NCBI GenBank assembly: GCA_023412495.1
Contig: JAEYNP010000093.1
Location: 1 to 31,665, forward strand
Length of the DNA stretch: 31,665 bases
Origin: Pseudomonadota bacterium
Lineage (GTDB): Bacteria; Desulfobacterota; Desulfobulbia; Desulfobulbales; Desulfocapsaceae
Reading direction: 5' to 3'
This document shows, in pieces, positions 15,977 to 23,652 of the stretch. The first letter of the stretch is position 1, and every line of letters begins with the position of its first letter. The translations under genes were made by a program, and so were the position numbers. The notes beneath the pieces were generated by a model. That model was given only the letters and a program-made list of their open reading frames with translations. It searched no databases and was not told the DNA's origin.

Positions 15977-17242
15977 ATGAAGGCACCGAAAAACAGAAGG
16001 GTCTTTGTGGTCGGCTATGACGCGGCAACCGCCCTCGGCAGTACCTTTGCCGCGACCTGGGAGGCCGCGGCGGCGGGCCGGGCGGGCTTTCGCCGGCTGA
16101 CCCGCTGCGAGAGCACCAGCCGCAGCAACGTGGTGGGCGAGATCCCGGACTGGGACCCGAACCAGCTCCCCTACGTCGACCGCAAGGAGGCCTCCCTGTG
16201 GAACGCGTCTTACGTCTTTCTGACCATGGAGGTCTGCCGCCGGGCGCTCGAGAACGCGGGACTGGAAATGAGCGGCGAGACCGGACCAAGAATGGGCTGC
16301 CTCATCGGTTCGGCCCTGAACGGCACCGACTCCTACCGGATCGCCATGGACAACTATGTCAACCACGGCCCGCTCAAGGTCAGCCCTTACCTCCTGCCCA
16401 ATGTCTGCGCCAACCTGCCGGCTGGCAAGGCGGGGATGCTGATGGGCTTCACCGGCCCGATCTTCTCGCCCCAGGGTGCCTGCGCCTCGGGCAACCACGC
16501 CATCGGCATCGGCGCCCGGATGATCCGCGACGGAGACTGCGATTTCGTCCTGGCCGGCGGCGTCGAGACCTGTCTGGTACCGGAGATCATCCAGGGCTTC
16601 TCCAACATGCTCGCCACCATCAAGGTCGGCCCCAAGGACCGGGCGGCGGAAGACCCGACCCAGGCCTCGCGGCCCTTCAGCCTCGACCGCAAGGGCTTCG
16701 TGCTGGCCGAGGGGGCTGGGGTGCTCGTGCTCGCCGCCGAAGACGCGGTCCGGGCCCATGGCCTGACGCCGAAGGCCGAGATCTCAGGAATCGGCTGGAA
16801 TTCCGATGCCCATCATTTCACCCGGCCCAATGCCGGGACCATTATCCGGGCCATCCGAGACGCCATCGACGACGCGGAGATATCGCCCGCCGATATCGGC
16901 GCGATCAACGCCCACGGCACCTCCACCCCCACCGGCGACCGCACCGAGGTCGACTGCCTGCGGACGGTGTTCGGTACTGGCATATCCGCCATTCCGATCT
17001 CGGCCAACAAGTCCCAGGTCGGCCATTCGCTCGGGGCATCCGCCGCCATCGAGGCGGCGCTGGCCATCGAGGCCATGGGGAGGGGACTCGTTCTGCCGAC
17101 GGTCAACCACATTCCCGACCCGGAATTCGGCGACCTCGATGTGGTTCCCAACACCTGCCGCAAGCACCCCCACGAGTTCGTCCTCTCCAACTCCTTCGGC
17201 TTCGGCGGCACCAACTGCTGCATCGTCTTCCGGGGGGTGTGA
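15977..17242 (+). CDS. FabF-type ketosynthase 3
   Basis: A 421-residue ketosynthase with Cys169 in PQGACASGN, His313 in NAHGTST and His350 in VGHSLGA. The GACASG context differs from the TACATG of ketosynthase 2. The start at 15977 has GAAGGAAG just upstream. The open frame extends back to 15578 through the previous gene, but those residues are an arginine-rich shadow and are not included. Together with its neighbour at 14700 it may form a heterodimer, as in aryl-polyene and type II polyketide systems; this is an inference from adjacency. Confidence 0.92.
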   Translation: MKAPKNRRVFVVGYDAATALGSTFAATWEAAAAGRAGFRRLTRCESTSRSNVVGEIPDWDPNQLPYVDRKEASLWNASYVFLTMEVCRRALENAGLEMSGETGPRMGCLIGSALNGTDSYRIAMDNYVNHGPLKVSPYLLPNVCANLPAGKAGMLMGFTGPIFSPQGACASGNHAIGIGARMIRDGDCDFVLAGGVETCLVPEIIQGFSNMLATIKVGPKDRAAEDPTQASRPFSLDRKGFVLAEGAGVLVLAAEDAVRAHGLTPKAEISGIGWNSDAHHFTRPNAGTIIRAIRDAIDDAEISPADIGAINAHGTSTPTGDRTEVDCLRTVFGTGISAIPISANKSQVGHSLGASAAIEAALAIEAMGRGLVLPTVNHIPDPEFGDLDVVPNTCRKHPHEFVLSNSFGFGGTNCCIVFRGV

Positions 17243-17257
17243 GGAAAATAAAACAAG

Positions 17258-17734
17258 ATGCGACCGCGACCCCTCATCCCGGAAATTCTGGACCGTCCCT
17301 GCTACGTACGCGACGTCAACAGCGGCAAGATCTGGCACCGCTGCGAACTGCGCACCCTCTACGTCGACACCGACCGCTCACAGGTAGTCTATCACGCCAA
17401 CTATTTGAAATATTTTGAATTCGGCCGGGCATCACTGATGCGGGACGCCAATTACCCCTACAAGAAGATCGAAGAGAGCGGCTATATCTACCCGATCATC
17501 AAGACCGAGCTCAACTATTACTCGCCGCTCTTTTACGACGATCTGATGTACATCTACACCCAGCCCGGAAAAATGGAGCTGGTCAAGCTTCAGTTCGATT
17601 ACTGCATCACCCGCGCCGACACCGGCGAGATCTGCTGCACCGGCTTTACCAAGCATTGCGCGGTGAACGGCAAGCACGTCCCGGTCGAGATCGACGAGAA
17701 GACCATCAACCTCTGGAACGAGTTTCCGCGTTGA
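17258..17734 (+). CDS. 4HBT/YbgC-type acyl thioesterase
   Basis: A 158-residue hotdog thioesterase. The family motif is clear: YVDTDRSQVVYHANYLKYFEFGR, split here as VDTDRSQVVYHANY followed by LKYFEFGR, with the catalytic Asp in DTD and the VYHANY helix. It would hydrolyse an acyl-CoA or acyl-ACP, either releasing the product or editing stalled chains. The C-terminal half contains unusual paired cysteines (ICCTGF). GAGGAAAA lies before the ATG. The stop and next start share a base (TGATG), indicating coupled translation. Confidence 0.87.
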   Translation: MRPRPLIPEILDRPCYVRDVNSGKIWHRCELRTLYVDTDRSQVVYHANYLKYFEFGRASLMRDANYPYKKIEESGYIYPIIKTELNYYSPLFYDDLMYIYTQPGKMELVKLQFDYCITRADTGEICCTGFTKHCAVNGKHVPVEIDEKTINLWNEFPR

Positions 17735-18546
17735 TGAGCGCCGGCCGTCTGCCCTGCAAGGTCCGCGTCCAGCACTGGCTGAAGGATCATTGTGTAGGGG
17801 AGAGAATCGTGCTGCCCGCGGTCGAGACTCTGCTGTTTCTGGCCGAGCAGTGTGCGGCGAACCACCCCGAGGCGGACATCCGAGTAATGGAAGAGGCTCG
17901 ATTCGGCAAATTCCTGGAGGTTCCGCCGGCGGTCCCGGACCTTCCCGTCCTGGTGGAAGAGGAGGTCTGCGGCGACGGGCGAATCCGCATGAAGCTCGCG
18001 AGCCTTGTCCGGTTCAAGGCCGCCTCGAGGATCAAGGAACATGGGGATGTTACTTTTTCCGCCGGAAGTTTTCCGGGTGACATTCCTGTTGTCGATCCGG
18101 CCCCGCCGGGGAAACCCGCCGCCGAAGTCGATGCCCAATACCTGTATCGTCACCTCGTGCCTTTCGGCTCGAATTACCATACCCTGCAGGACACGCTCTT
18201 GCTCACGGAACGCGGGGCATGGGGGAGGATCGAGGCCCCTGCGCTGCCTTTCAGTTACGCAGTCCAGGAGCAGCTCGGCTCGCCCTTCCCGCTGGACGGG
18301 GCCATGCATGCCGCCTGCGTCCTGGGTCAGCGGCTGGTGGATTTCGTCCCCTTTCCGGTTGGCTTTGCCAGACGCATCGTCAACCGGCCTACCCAGCCGG
18401 GCAAAAGCTACCTGACTCGGGCGACGCTTATCTGCAAAACCCGGGACGAGCTGATGTTCGATCTGGAAATTTTTAGCCATCAAGGCGAGGTATTCGAGAC
18501 TGTCGAGACCCTCCGCATGCGGGATGTGGGGGCCTTCAAGAAGTAA
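17734..18546 (+). CDS. Polyketide-type double-hotdog dehydratase homologue
   Basis: A 270-residue protein resembling a stand-alone polyketide synthase dehydratase domain. The N-terminal hotdog has KDHCVGERIVLPAVETLL, where His19 occupies the usual catalytic position and LPA replaces the usual VPG. The C-terminal hotdog has FPLDGAMHAACVLGQ, where Asp188 matches the usual catalytic Asp. If active, it dehydrates beta-hydroxyacyl-ACP. A discrete enzyme of this type beside single-hotdog dehydratase 12013 suggests two separate dehydration steps or chain positions. The overlap with the preceding gene is one base. The reading frame continues upstream to 17656 in shadow, which is excluded. Confidence 0.72.
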   Translation: MSAGRLPCKVRVQHWLKDHCVGERIVLPAVETLLFLAEQCAANHPEADIRVMEEARFGKFLEVPPAVPDLPVLVEEEVCGDGRIRMKLASLVRFKAASRIKEHGDVTFSAGSFPGDIPVVDPAPPGKPAAEVDAQYLYRHLVPFGSNYHTLQDTLLLTERGAWGRIEAPALPFSYAVQEQLGSPFPLDGAMHAACVLGQRLVDFVPFPVGFARRIVNRPTQPGKSYLTRATLICKTRDELMFDLEIFSHQGEVFETVETLRMRDVGAFKK

Positions 18547-18557
18547 GGAAGAGAGCA

Positions 18558-18833
18558 ATGGAACCGTTGGAAAGAGAATTACTGGCACTTATCTGCACCA
18601 CCTGCAACCTGACCGAGGTGGATCAATCCCGGGTCGGCCGGCACGATCCCCTGATCGGCCCCGACTCCCCCTTGGGCACCGACTCCCTCGACGCCCTGGA
18701 GATCGCCGTGACCGTGCAGCAGAAATACGGGGTGAGGATGGATTCGGAGAATACCAGCCGGGTCGTGCTGCAGTCGCTCGCGACGCTTGCCGAATATATC
18801 ACCAGCAACCGGGCAGTCAGCCTTGCTGCTTGA
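18558..18833 (+). CDS. Acyl carrier protein 3
   Basis: A 91-residue ACP with Ser43 in GTDSLDALEI. It is the third carrier of the cluster and sits directly before the ammonia-lyase gene, so it may carry the aryl starter unit; this is only a positional argument. Two cysteines in LICTTCN near the N-terminus are unusual for an ACP. A GGAAGAGAG ribosome site precedes the start. Confidence 0.88.
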   Translation: MEPLERELLALICTTCNLTEVDQSRVGRHDPLIGPDSPLGTDSLDALEIAVTVQQKYGVRMDSENTSRVVLQSLATLAEYITSNRAVSLAA

Positions 18834-18943
18834 CATGAGTGGCAGCCCAACACCCTAAGAATTGGTCATTATTTCCAGTTCTTCAATTCAAAAGGAGTCT
18901 CCGGATTTGTTGTTTATCACAGACTTTCAGGAGTAAGGCACTA

Positions 18944-20542
18944 ATGAACATGAGTACACCTCCTTTGATCCACCTCTCCGGCAGCGACCTCACCGTGAGA
19001 GATATCGTCGCCATCGGCCGCGGCCGGAAAAAGGTCGCCCTCGACTCGGATGCCATCGCCCGCTGCCGGGCCTCGCGCGCCTTCCTGGAGCAGGCGGTGC
19101 GGGACAAAAAGATCATCTATGGGGTCAACACCTCCTGCGGCCCGATGTGCAACAAGATCATCAACGACCGGGATATCGAGACGCTGCAGCAAAACCTCAT
19201 CGTCAGCCATGCTGCTGGCCTGGGCGAGCCGCTTAGGCCTGTCATCGCCCGGGCGGTCATGGCCGTCCGCCTCAATACGCTCGCCAAGGGCTTTTCAGGG
19301 GTGCGGATCGAGCTCCTCGAACTCATGCGGGACATGATCAACGCCGGCATCGCCCCCTACATCCCGGAATGCGGCAGCGTCGGGGCCTCGGGGGACCTCA
19401 TCCACCTCGCCCACATGTCGCTCGCGGTTATCGGCCGGGGCAAGGTGTATCTCGACAGTGAACTGCTGGAGGCGCAAGACGCCCTGGAACGCTGCGGTCT
19501 TTCGCCCTTGACCCTGAGCTTCAAGGAGGGCCTGGCGCTTGTGAACGGCACGGCGGCGATGACGGCGATCGCCGCCTTCGCTCTTGACGGCGCGGAGAAG
19601 CTCTTCAATGTGGCCTGCGTCAATGCCGCCTTTGCCGTGGAGATCTTCGGCGGGATCGACGACGCCTTCGATGCCGACCTGCACGCGGTCAAGCCCCACC
19701 CGGGCCAGGTCCGGGTGGCCCGGCTCATCCGAAAGCTCTACAAGGGCACCGGCAATGTCACCCGCCGTGAAGACTTGCATGCGCGGATTCGGGGCGAAAA
19801 CCAGGTCGATATCCCGGTGTATGAAACCAGCGTCAACGTCCAGGACGTCTACTCCCTGCGCTGCACACCGCAGATCCTCGCCCCCGTACGGGAGTCCCTC
19901 GACTTTGCCATCGCCACCGTCGAGACCGAGGCCAACTCCTCCAATGACAACCCTATCATCATTCCGGACAGGAACAAGATCATCCACGGCGGCAACTTCC
20001 ACGGCCAGAGCATCAGCTTCGCCATGGACATGCTCTGCATCGCCATCGCCACCCTCTGCAACCTCTCGGAGCGGCGACTGAACAAGCTGCTCGACCGCAA
20101 TCTCAACGAAGGCCTGCCCGAGCATCTCATTCCCGGACAGGTCGGACTCACCATGGGCTTCATGGGCGCCCAGTACCTGGCCACCTCCACCACCGCGGAA
20201 AACCGTAACCTGGCCTCGCCTATGAGCGTCAACTCGATCTCCTGCAACGCCTCCAACCAGGACGTTGTCAGCATGGGGACGGTGGCGGCGAGAAAGGCCT
20301 GCCGGCTGGTGGGCAACGCCAAGCACGTCGTCACGCTGGAGACCCTGGCAGACCTCCAGGCCCTGTCGTTCAGGAATAGTGACAAACTCGGCCGCGCCAC
20401 CGGCAAAATCCATGCAATCCTCCAGAGGGATTTCCGGGTCTACGACGACTCGCGGATCTTCCATGAAGACTTGACTGCCTTCCGGCGGCTGCTCTTCGCC
20501 GGTCCGCTCTTCGAGGATCTGTCCGTCTATTTCACCGATTAA
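18944..20542 (+). CDS. MIO-dependent aromatic amino acid/histidine ammonia-lyase
   Basis: A 532-residue ammonia-lyase. Ala148-Ser149-Gly150 in SVGASGD form the MIO cofactor by self-cyclisation. Tyr59 (IYGVNTS) and Tyr303 with the SLRC motif complete the active site. The selectivity pair corresponding to His89-Leu90 of Rhodobacter tyrosine lyase is Ser88-His89, typical of histidine lyases, as is FHGQ at 352-355. Yet the late motif is NQDVVSMG (438-445), as in phenylalanine/tyrosine lyases, not the histidine-lyase NQEDHVSM. In an aryl-lipid cluster the likely job is making coumarate or cinnamate from tyrosine or phenylalanine. No urocanase or other histidine-degradation gene is present. The start at 18944 follows AGGAG; an upstream GTG at 18839 is excluded. 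Confidence 0.87.
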   Translation: MNMSTPPLIHLSGSDLTVRDIVAIGRGRKKVALDSDAIARCRASRAFLEQAVRDKKIIYGVNTSCGPMCNKIINDRDIETLQQNLIVSHAAGLGEPLRPVIARAVMAVRLNTLAKGFSGVRIELLELMRDMINAGIAPYIPECGSVGASGDLIHLAHMSLAVIGRGKVYLDSELLEAQDALERCGLSPLTLSFKEGLALVNGTAAMTAIAAFALDGAEKLFNVACVNAAFAVEIFGGIDDAFDADLHAVKPHPGQVRVARLIRKLYKGTGNVTRREDLHARIRGENQVDIPVYETSVNVQDVYSLRCTPQILAPVRESLDFAIATVETEANSSNDNPIIIPDRNKIIHGGNFHGQSISFAMDMLCIAIATLCNLSERRLNKLLDRNLNEGLPEHLIPGQVGLTMGFMGAQYLATSTTAENRNLASPMSVNSISCNASNQDVVSMGTVAARKACRLVGNAKHVVTLETLADLQALSFRNSDKLGRATGKIHAILQRDFRVYDDSRIFHEDLTAFRRLLFAGPLFEDLSVYFTD

Positions 20543-20552
20543 TCAGAATTTC

Positions 20553-21947
20553 ATGGCCGCAGTATCCTCGCAAGCTTCTATTTCCCCGGCATCTTCCTCG
20601 GTTCGCCCGGCCCGCTGCCTGCTCGTCTCCGCCAACCGCATGGCCTCACCCTACCCGGTGTATCCCATCGGCATCGCCTATATCATGGGGGCCTTGCAGC
20701 GCCACGGCCACCGGGTAGACCACGTCGACATCCTGGCCTCGGGCGGCTACCAGGTTCTGGAAGAGCGGCTGCGGCAGAACATTTACGACCTCGTCGGGGT
20801 CTCGATCAGAAACATCGACAATGTCGACAGCACGGCACCCCAGGAACTGCTCGCCGACATCGCCGAGGCGGTGCGCCGGATCCGCACACATTCGCAAGCC
20901 CCGCTGGTGCTTGGCGGTCCGGGTTTTTCCATCATGCCCGAGCGGCTTCTCGACCACCTGGGGGCCGACTACGGCATCGTCGGCGAGGGCGAGGAAGCCC
21001 TGCCGCAGCTGTTGAACCGGCTGATGGCCGGGGAATGCCCGGAGCGGAAGATCCTCTCCCGGAGTCTCACCGGCTTTCCCGACTGTTCGCCGCTCTATTC
21101 CCCGGAAGTGACCCCCTACTATATCGGCCGCGGCGGCATGCTGAACGTGCAGACCAAGCGCGGCTGCCGGCACGGCTGCAGCTACTGCTCGTATCCGAGC
21201 ATCGAGGGGCGGACGATGCGCTACCGCGATCCTGCCACCATCGTCCGGGAGATCGAGGAGCTCCGCGCCGAATTCGGGGCCCGCTATATCTTCTTCACCG
21301 ACGGGGTGTTCAACGACCCTGACGACCGTTATCTCGAAATCGCCGAGGAGCTGGTCCGGGCCGGGAACAAGGTGCCCTGGTGCGCCTTTTTTCGTCCGCA
21401 GCACCTGTCCCGCGAGGCGCTCCGACTGCTCAAGCGGAGCGGCATGGCCGGCATGGAGCTGGGCACAGACTCCACCTCGGACGAGACGCTTGCCGCCCTG
21501 CACAAGGGCTTCACATTTGCCGAGGTGATCGCCGTCAACGAGTCCATCGTGGCAGAGGAGATCCCCTGCGCCCACTTTGTCATGTTCGGCGGTCCCGGAG
21601 AAACGGCTGAGACTGTGGAAAAAGGCCTGAAAAATCTCGAGCAACTGAACAGGACCGTGGTTTTCGTCTATCTCGGCATCCGCATCCTGCCCGGCACCAG
21701 GCTCTACGAACGAGCCCTTTTGGAACAGGTGATCACGGCTGAAACCGACCTCATCCGCCCGGTCTTCTATTATTCGCCCCTGGTCGACCGGGAATTGGTC
21801 GACAGCCGGCTGCGCCTGGCCTTTCACGGCAGGCAGGACCGGCTCTTCCCCGTGACGGAGCGCGAGCATTTGATCCCGGTATTGCACCGGAGGGGGTATG
21901 ACGGCCCGTTATGGAACCTGCTGATCAATACCTCCTCGCCACAATGA
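20553..21947 (+). CDS. B12-binding radical SAM protein, lipid-cluster type
   Basis: A 464-residue enzyme with an N-terminal cobalamin-binding-like Rossmann domain (20-165; PIGIAYIMGAL near the start, GGPGFSIMP, GEGEEALPQL). A radical SAM barrel follows with CRHGCSYC giving Cys205, Cys209 and Cys212. A C-terminal helical domain ends with YDGPLWNLL. Members of this broad class perform methylations at unactivated carbons, rearrangements or ring closures. I recall database names linking close homologues to lipid biosynthesis, consistent with the ketosynthase context. It begins 10 bases after the ammonia-lyase stop, and the glycosyltransferase start overlaps its stop (ATGA). Confidence 0.88.
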   Translation: MAAVSSQASISPASSSVRPARCLLVSANRMASPYPVYPIGIAYIMGALQRHGHRVDHVDILASGGYQVLEERLRQNIYDLVGVSIRNIDNVDSTAPQELLADIAEAVRRIRTHSQAPLVLGGPGFSIMPERLLDHLGADYGIVGEGEEALPQLLNRLMAGECPERKILSRSLTGFPDCSPLYSPEVTPYYIGRGGMLNVQTKRGCRHGCSYCSYPSIEGRTMRYRDPATIVREIEELRAEFGARYIFFTDGVFNDPDDRYLEIAEELVRAGNKVPWCAFFRPQHLSREALRLLKRSGMAGMELGTDSTSDETLAALHKGFTFAEVIAVNESIVAEEIPCAHFVMFGGPGETAETVEKGLKNLEQLNRTVVFVYLGIRILPGTRLYERALLEQVITAETDLIRPVFYYSPLVDRELVDSRLRLAFHGRQDRLFPVTEREHLIPVLHRRGYDGPLWNLLINTSSPQ

Positions 21948-23119
21948 CCTCGGATTCTCCCGTCTTCCTGGTCATCGTCACCCGCAATCACGCTTCGAGC
22001 CTGCCCGCCGTTGTCCAATCTGCCCTGGCCGCAGGATACGAATTGCTGGTGATCGACGACGGCAGCGACGACGACAGTCTTGGGACGATCGCCGGCCTGC
22101 CCTGCCGGACCATGCGCTTTGCCGCTGCGAGGGGACACCGTTCCGCCGTGTTGGAAGGAGCGGCCCTGGCGGCGCAACTCGGGTTTGAATCCATGGTCAC
22201 GATGGCCGGCGACGGCCGGCACGATCCATTGGATATCCGGCTGCTGGTTGAGGAGGCGAAAAGACAGGATGGTGCCTGTCTGGTTGTGGGCAGCCCCAGC
22301 GACTCAGAAAACTCGTCGGCCGGGCGGAACTTTCATATTGCGGATGCCCATTTCTGGATCCGGCTGGAATGCGGCCTGGAGATTCCCGACCCCACCTCCG
22401 TTTTTCGCCTCTATCCCGTCAAAGAATTACTGGCCCTGAAATTCAGCCTCGGCAGCGGCAACTTTGCCACCGAATCGATCGTGAGGTTCGCCTGGTCGGG
22501 ACTGCCGGTCGTTGCGGTTCCCGTTGCGGTCGGGCCGCCGGCGGAACGGGAACAATGTCTGGCCGAAAGGATGAAGCAAAAGCTGTCACTGATTTCACTG
22601 CACTGCCGGCTGGTGGCGAGGAGACTGCTGCCCCTGCCCCATCAGCGCTTCGTCCCCGAGGACTCGCTACACCGAAAGGTCGTCGACACCATTTCGCAAA
22701 ACCCCTTCCGGGTCCTCGGCCGGATCTGCCGGGAACACACCTCGCCGCTCTGGCTGGCCCTGGCCGTCTGGCTCGGCATCTTCATGGGCGCACTGCCGCT
22801 CTTTTCGATCCACACCATCGCCATCATCTACGTGGCCCACCGGCTGCATGTCAACAAGGTTGCAGCCGTCGCCGCCAGCCAGTTCTGCATGCCGCCCGTG
22901 GTCCCGGTTCTCTGCATCCAGGTCGGCTACTATCTCAGAAAGGGCGAGTTGCTCCTCGATTTTTCGTGGCAGAGGTGGCTGCTCGAGATCCACGAACGAT
23001 TTTGGGAATGGCTTATCGGCTCGCTGCTGCTCGGCCCCCTGCTCGGTCTCATCGGCGCCGGCATCATCTATTGGATGGCCGTCCGGCTACAGAGGAAATC
23101 CCTCTCGTCGGCCGGGTAA
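21944..23119 (+). CDS. GT2 glycosyltransferase fused to DUF2062 membrane domain
   Basis: A 391-residue protein. Residues 1-225 form a family 2 glycosyltransferase with LLVIDDGSDDDS (Asp38, Asp39) and a metal-binding-type MAGDGRHDP. Residues 240-390 form a DUF2062-type domain with several membrane segments (WLALAVWLGIFMGALPLF, SQFCMPPVVPV, LIGSLLLGPLLGL). The ATG at 21944 lies within the previous stop (ATGA overlap), so translation is coupled. The likely role is transfer of a sugar to a lipid product at the inner membrane. The substrate is unknown. It is the last gene of the long operon, with no good T-rich terminator seen directly after it. Confidence 0.82.
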   Translation: MTSDSPVFLVIVTRNHASSLPAVVQSALAAGYELLVIDDGSDDDSLGTIAGLPCRTMRFAAARGHRSAVLEGAALAAQLGFESMVTMAGDGRHDPLDIRLLVEEAKRQDGACLVVGSPSDSENSSAGRNFHIADAHFWIRLECGLEIPDPTSVFRLYPVKELLALKFSLGSGNFATESIVRFAWSGLPVVAVPVAVGPPAEREQCLAERMKQKLSLISLHCRLVARRLLPLPHQRFVPEDSLHRKVVDTISQNPFRVLGRICREHTSPLWLALAVWLGIFMGALPLFSIHTIAIIYVAHRLHVNKVAAVAASQFCMPPVVPVLCIQVGYYLRKGELLLDFSWQRWLLEIHERFWEWLIGSLLLGPLLGLIGAGIIYWMAVRLQRKSLSSAG

Positions 23120-23328
23120 GCCCCTATATCTCCCTGCATGGAAACCCGGTGGGAACGAGCACCTGGTACTAAGCCGGACGTAGATTCATCTGTCACCTAA
23201 ACCCCTAAAGGGGCAATTGCTTTGGCTTTGAATGATCTTTGCTGTTTCAACACGATTTTGCAGGCGGAATTCTTCTGGATTTAAAGGTACGACCAATGCC
23301 CATTCGATCACAAGTGATCCGAAAAATC

Positions 23329-23357
23329 TTGACTCTCTCATAATTCCATATTAAATA
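23329..23357 (+). promoter_or_regulatory. Promoter of first nhaD
   Basis: TTGACT at 23329-23334, a 17-base spacer and TAAATA at 23352-23357 (a 16-base spacing with TTAAAT also works). The predicted start, near 23363, falls about 15 bases before the first RNA element. The same arrangement, TTGACT with a 17-base spacer and TAAGAA, is found before the second nhaD at 25438-25466. That shared layout strengthens both calls. Confidence 0.6.
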
Positions 23358-23377
23358 TGACCAGAAATAAATAGCGT

Positions 23378-23462
23378 GGGTCCAGAGGCGAAGAGGCTTC
23401 TGGAGGTTTTTTGTTAGCCGGGCCGCTAACTGGAGCTGATGCTCCGGCTAGCGGCTTTTTTT
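23378..23462 (+). promoter_or_regulatory. Riboswitch-like unit A (aptamer plus terminator)
   Basis: Two aptamer-like stems are followed by a mutually exclusive terminator. Stem 1 pairs 23382-23389 with 23396-23403 (CCAGAGGC/GGCTTCTGG region) after an unpaired GGG. Stem 2 pairs GTTAGC (23413-23418) with GCTAAC (23425-23430) around the loop CGGGCC. The terminator uses GCCGCTA (from 23422) with TAGCGGC (to 23455), with an inner TGGAGC/GCTCCG stem and seven T (23456-23462). Stem 2 and the terminator compete for GCTAAC. This is classic transcription attenuation. By gene context it may be a cation sensor such as the Na+-I (DUF1646 motif) class; I could not verify the consensus. Confidence 0.7.
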
Positions 23463-23491
23463 ATGCACACGCTACACAGATAGGTTTTTCT

Positions 23492-23575
23492 GGGTCCAGA
23501 AACGGATGTTTCTGGAGGGTTTCATCGTTAGCCGGGCCGCTAACTGGAGCTGATGCTCCGGTTGCGGCTTTTTTT
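23492..23575 (+). promoter_or_regulatory. Riboswitch-like unit B, tandem with A
   Basis: Same layout as unit A, about 114 bases downstream. GGG (23492-23494) precedes a perfect 8-bp stem CCAGAAAC/GTTTCTGG (23496-23503 with 23508-23515) with a GGAT loop. The GGAGG linker leads to GTTAGC/GCTAAC (23527-23532 with 23539-23544) around CGGGCC. The terminator is GCCGC (23536-23540) with GCGGC (23564-23568), with TGGAGC/GCTCCG inside, then seven T (23569-23575). Each unit ends in its own terminator, so both must allow read-through before nhaD is transcribed. A further small hairpin CTGCC/GGCAG (23592-23612) lies before the ribosome site. Confidence 0.7.
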
Positions 23576-23652
23576 ATGCAAAGGAGGTTGACTGCCGGCT
23601 GCCGGGTGGCAGATGTAGGTTAATCAGCCAAAACCGACAAAAAGGAGTCGAA

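Noticed and set aside
19295..20464. 389-residue minus-strand frame within the ammonia-lyase gene
   Set aside because: It lies fully inside a well-supported gene with all active-site motifs; its composition is typical of an antisense shadow.
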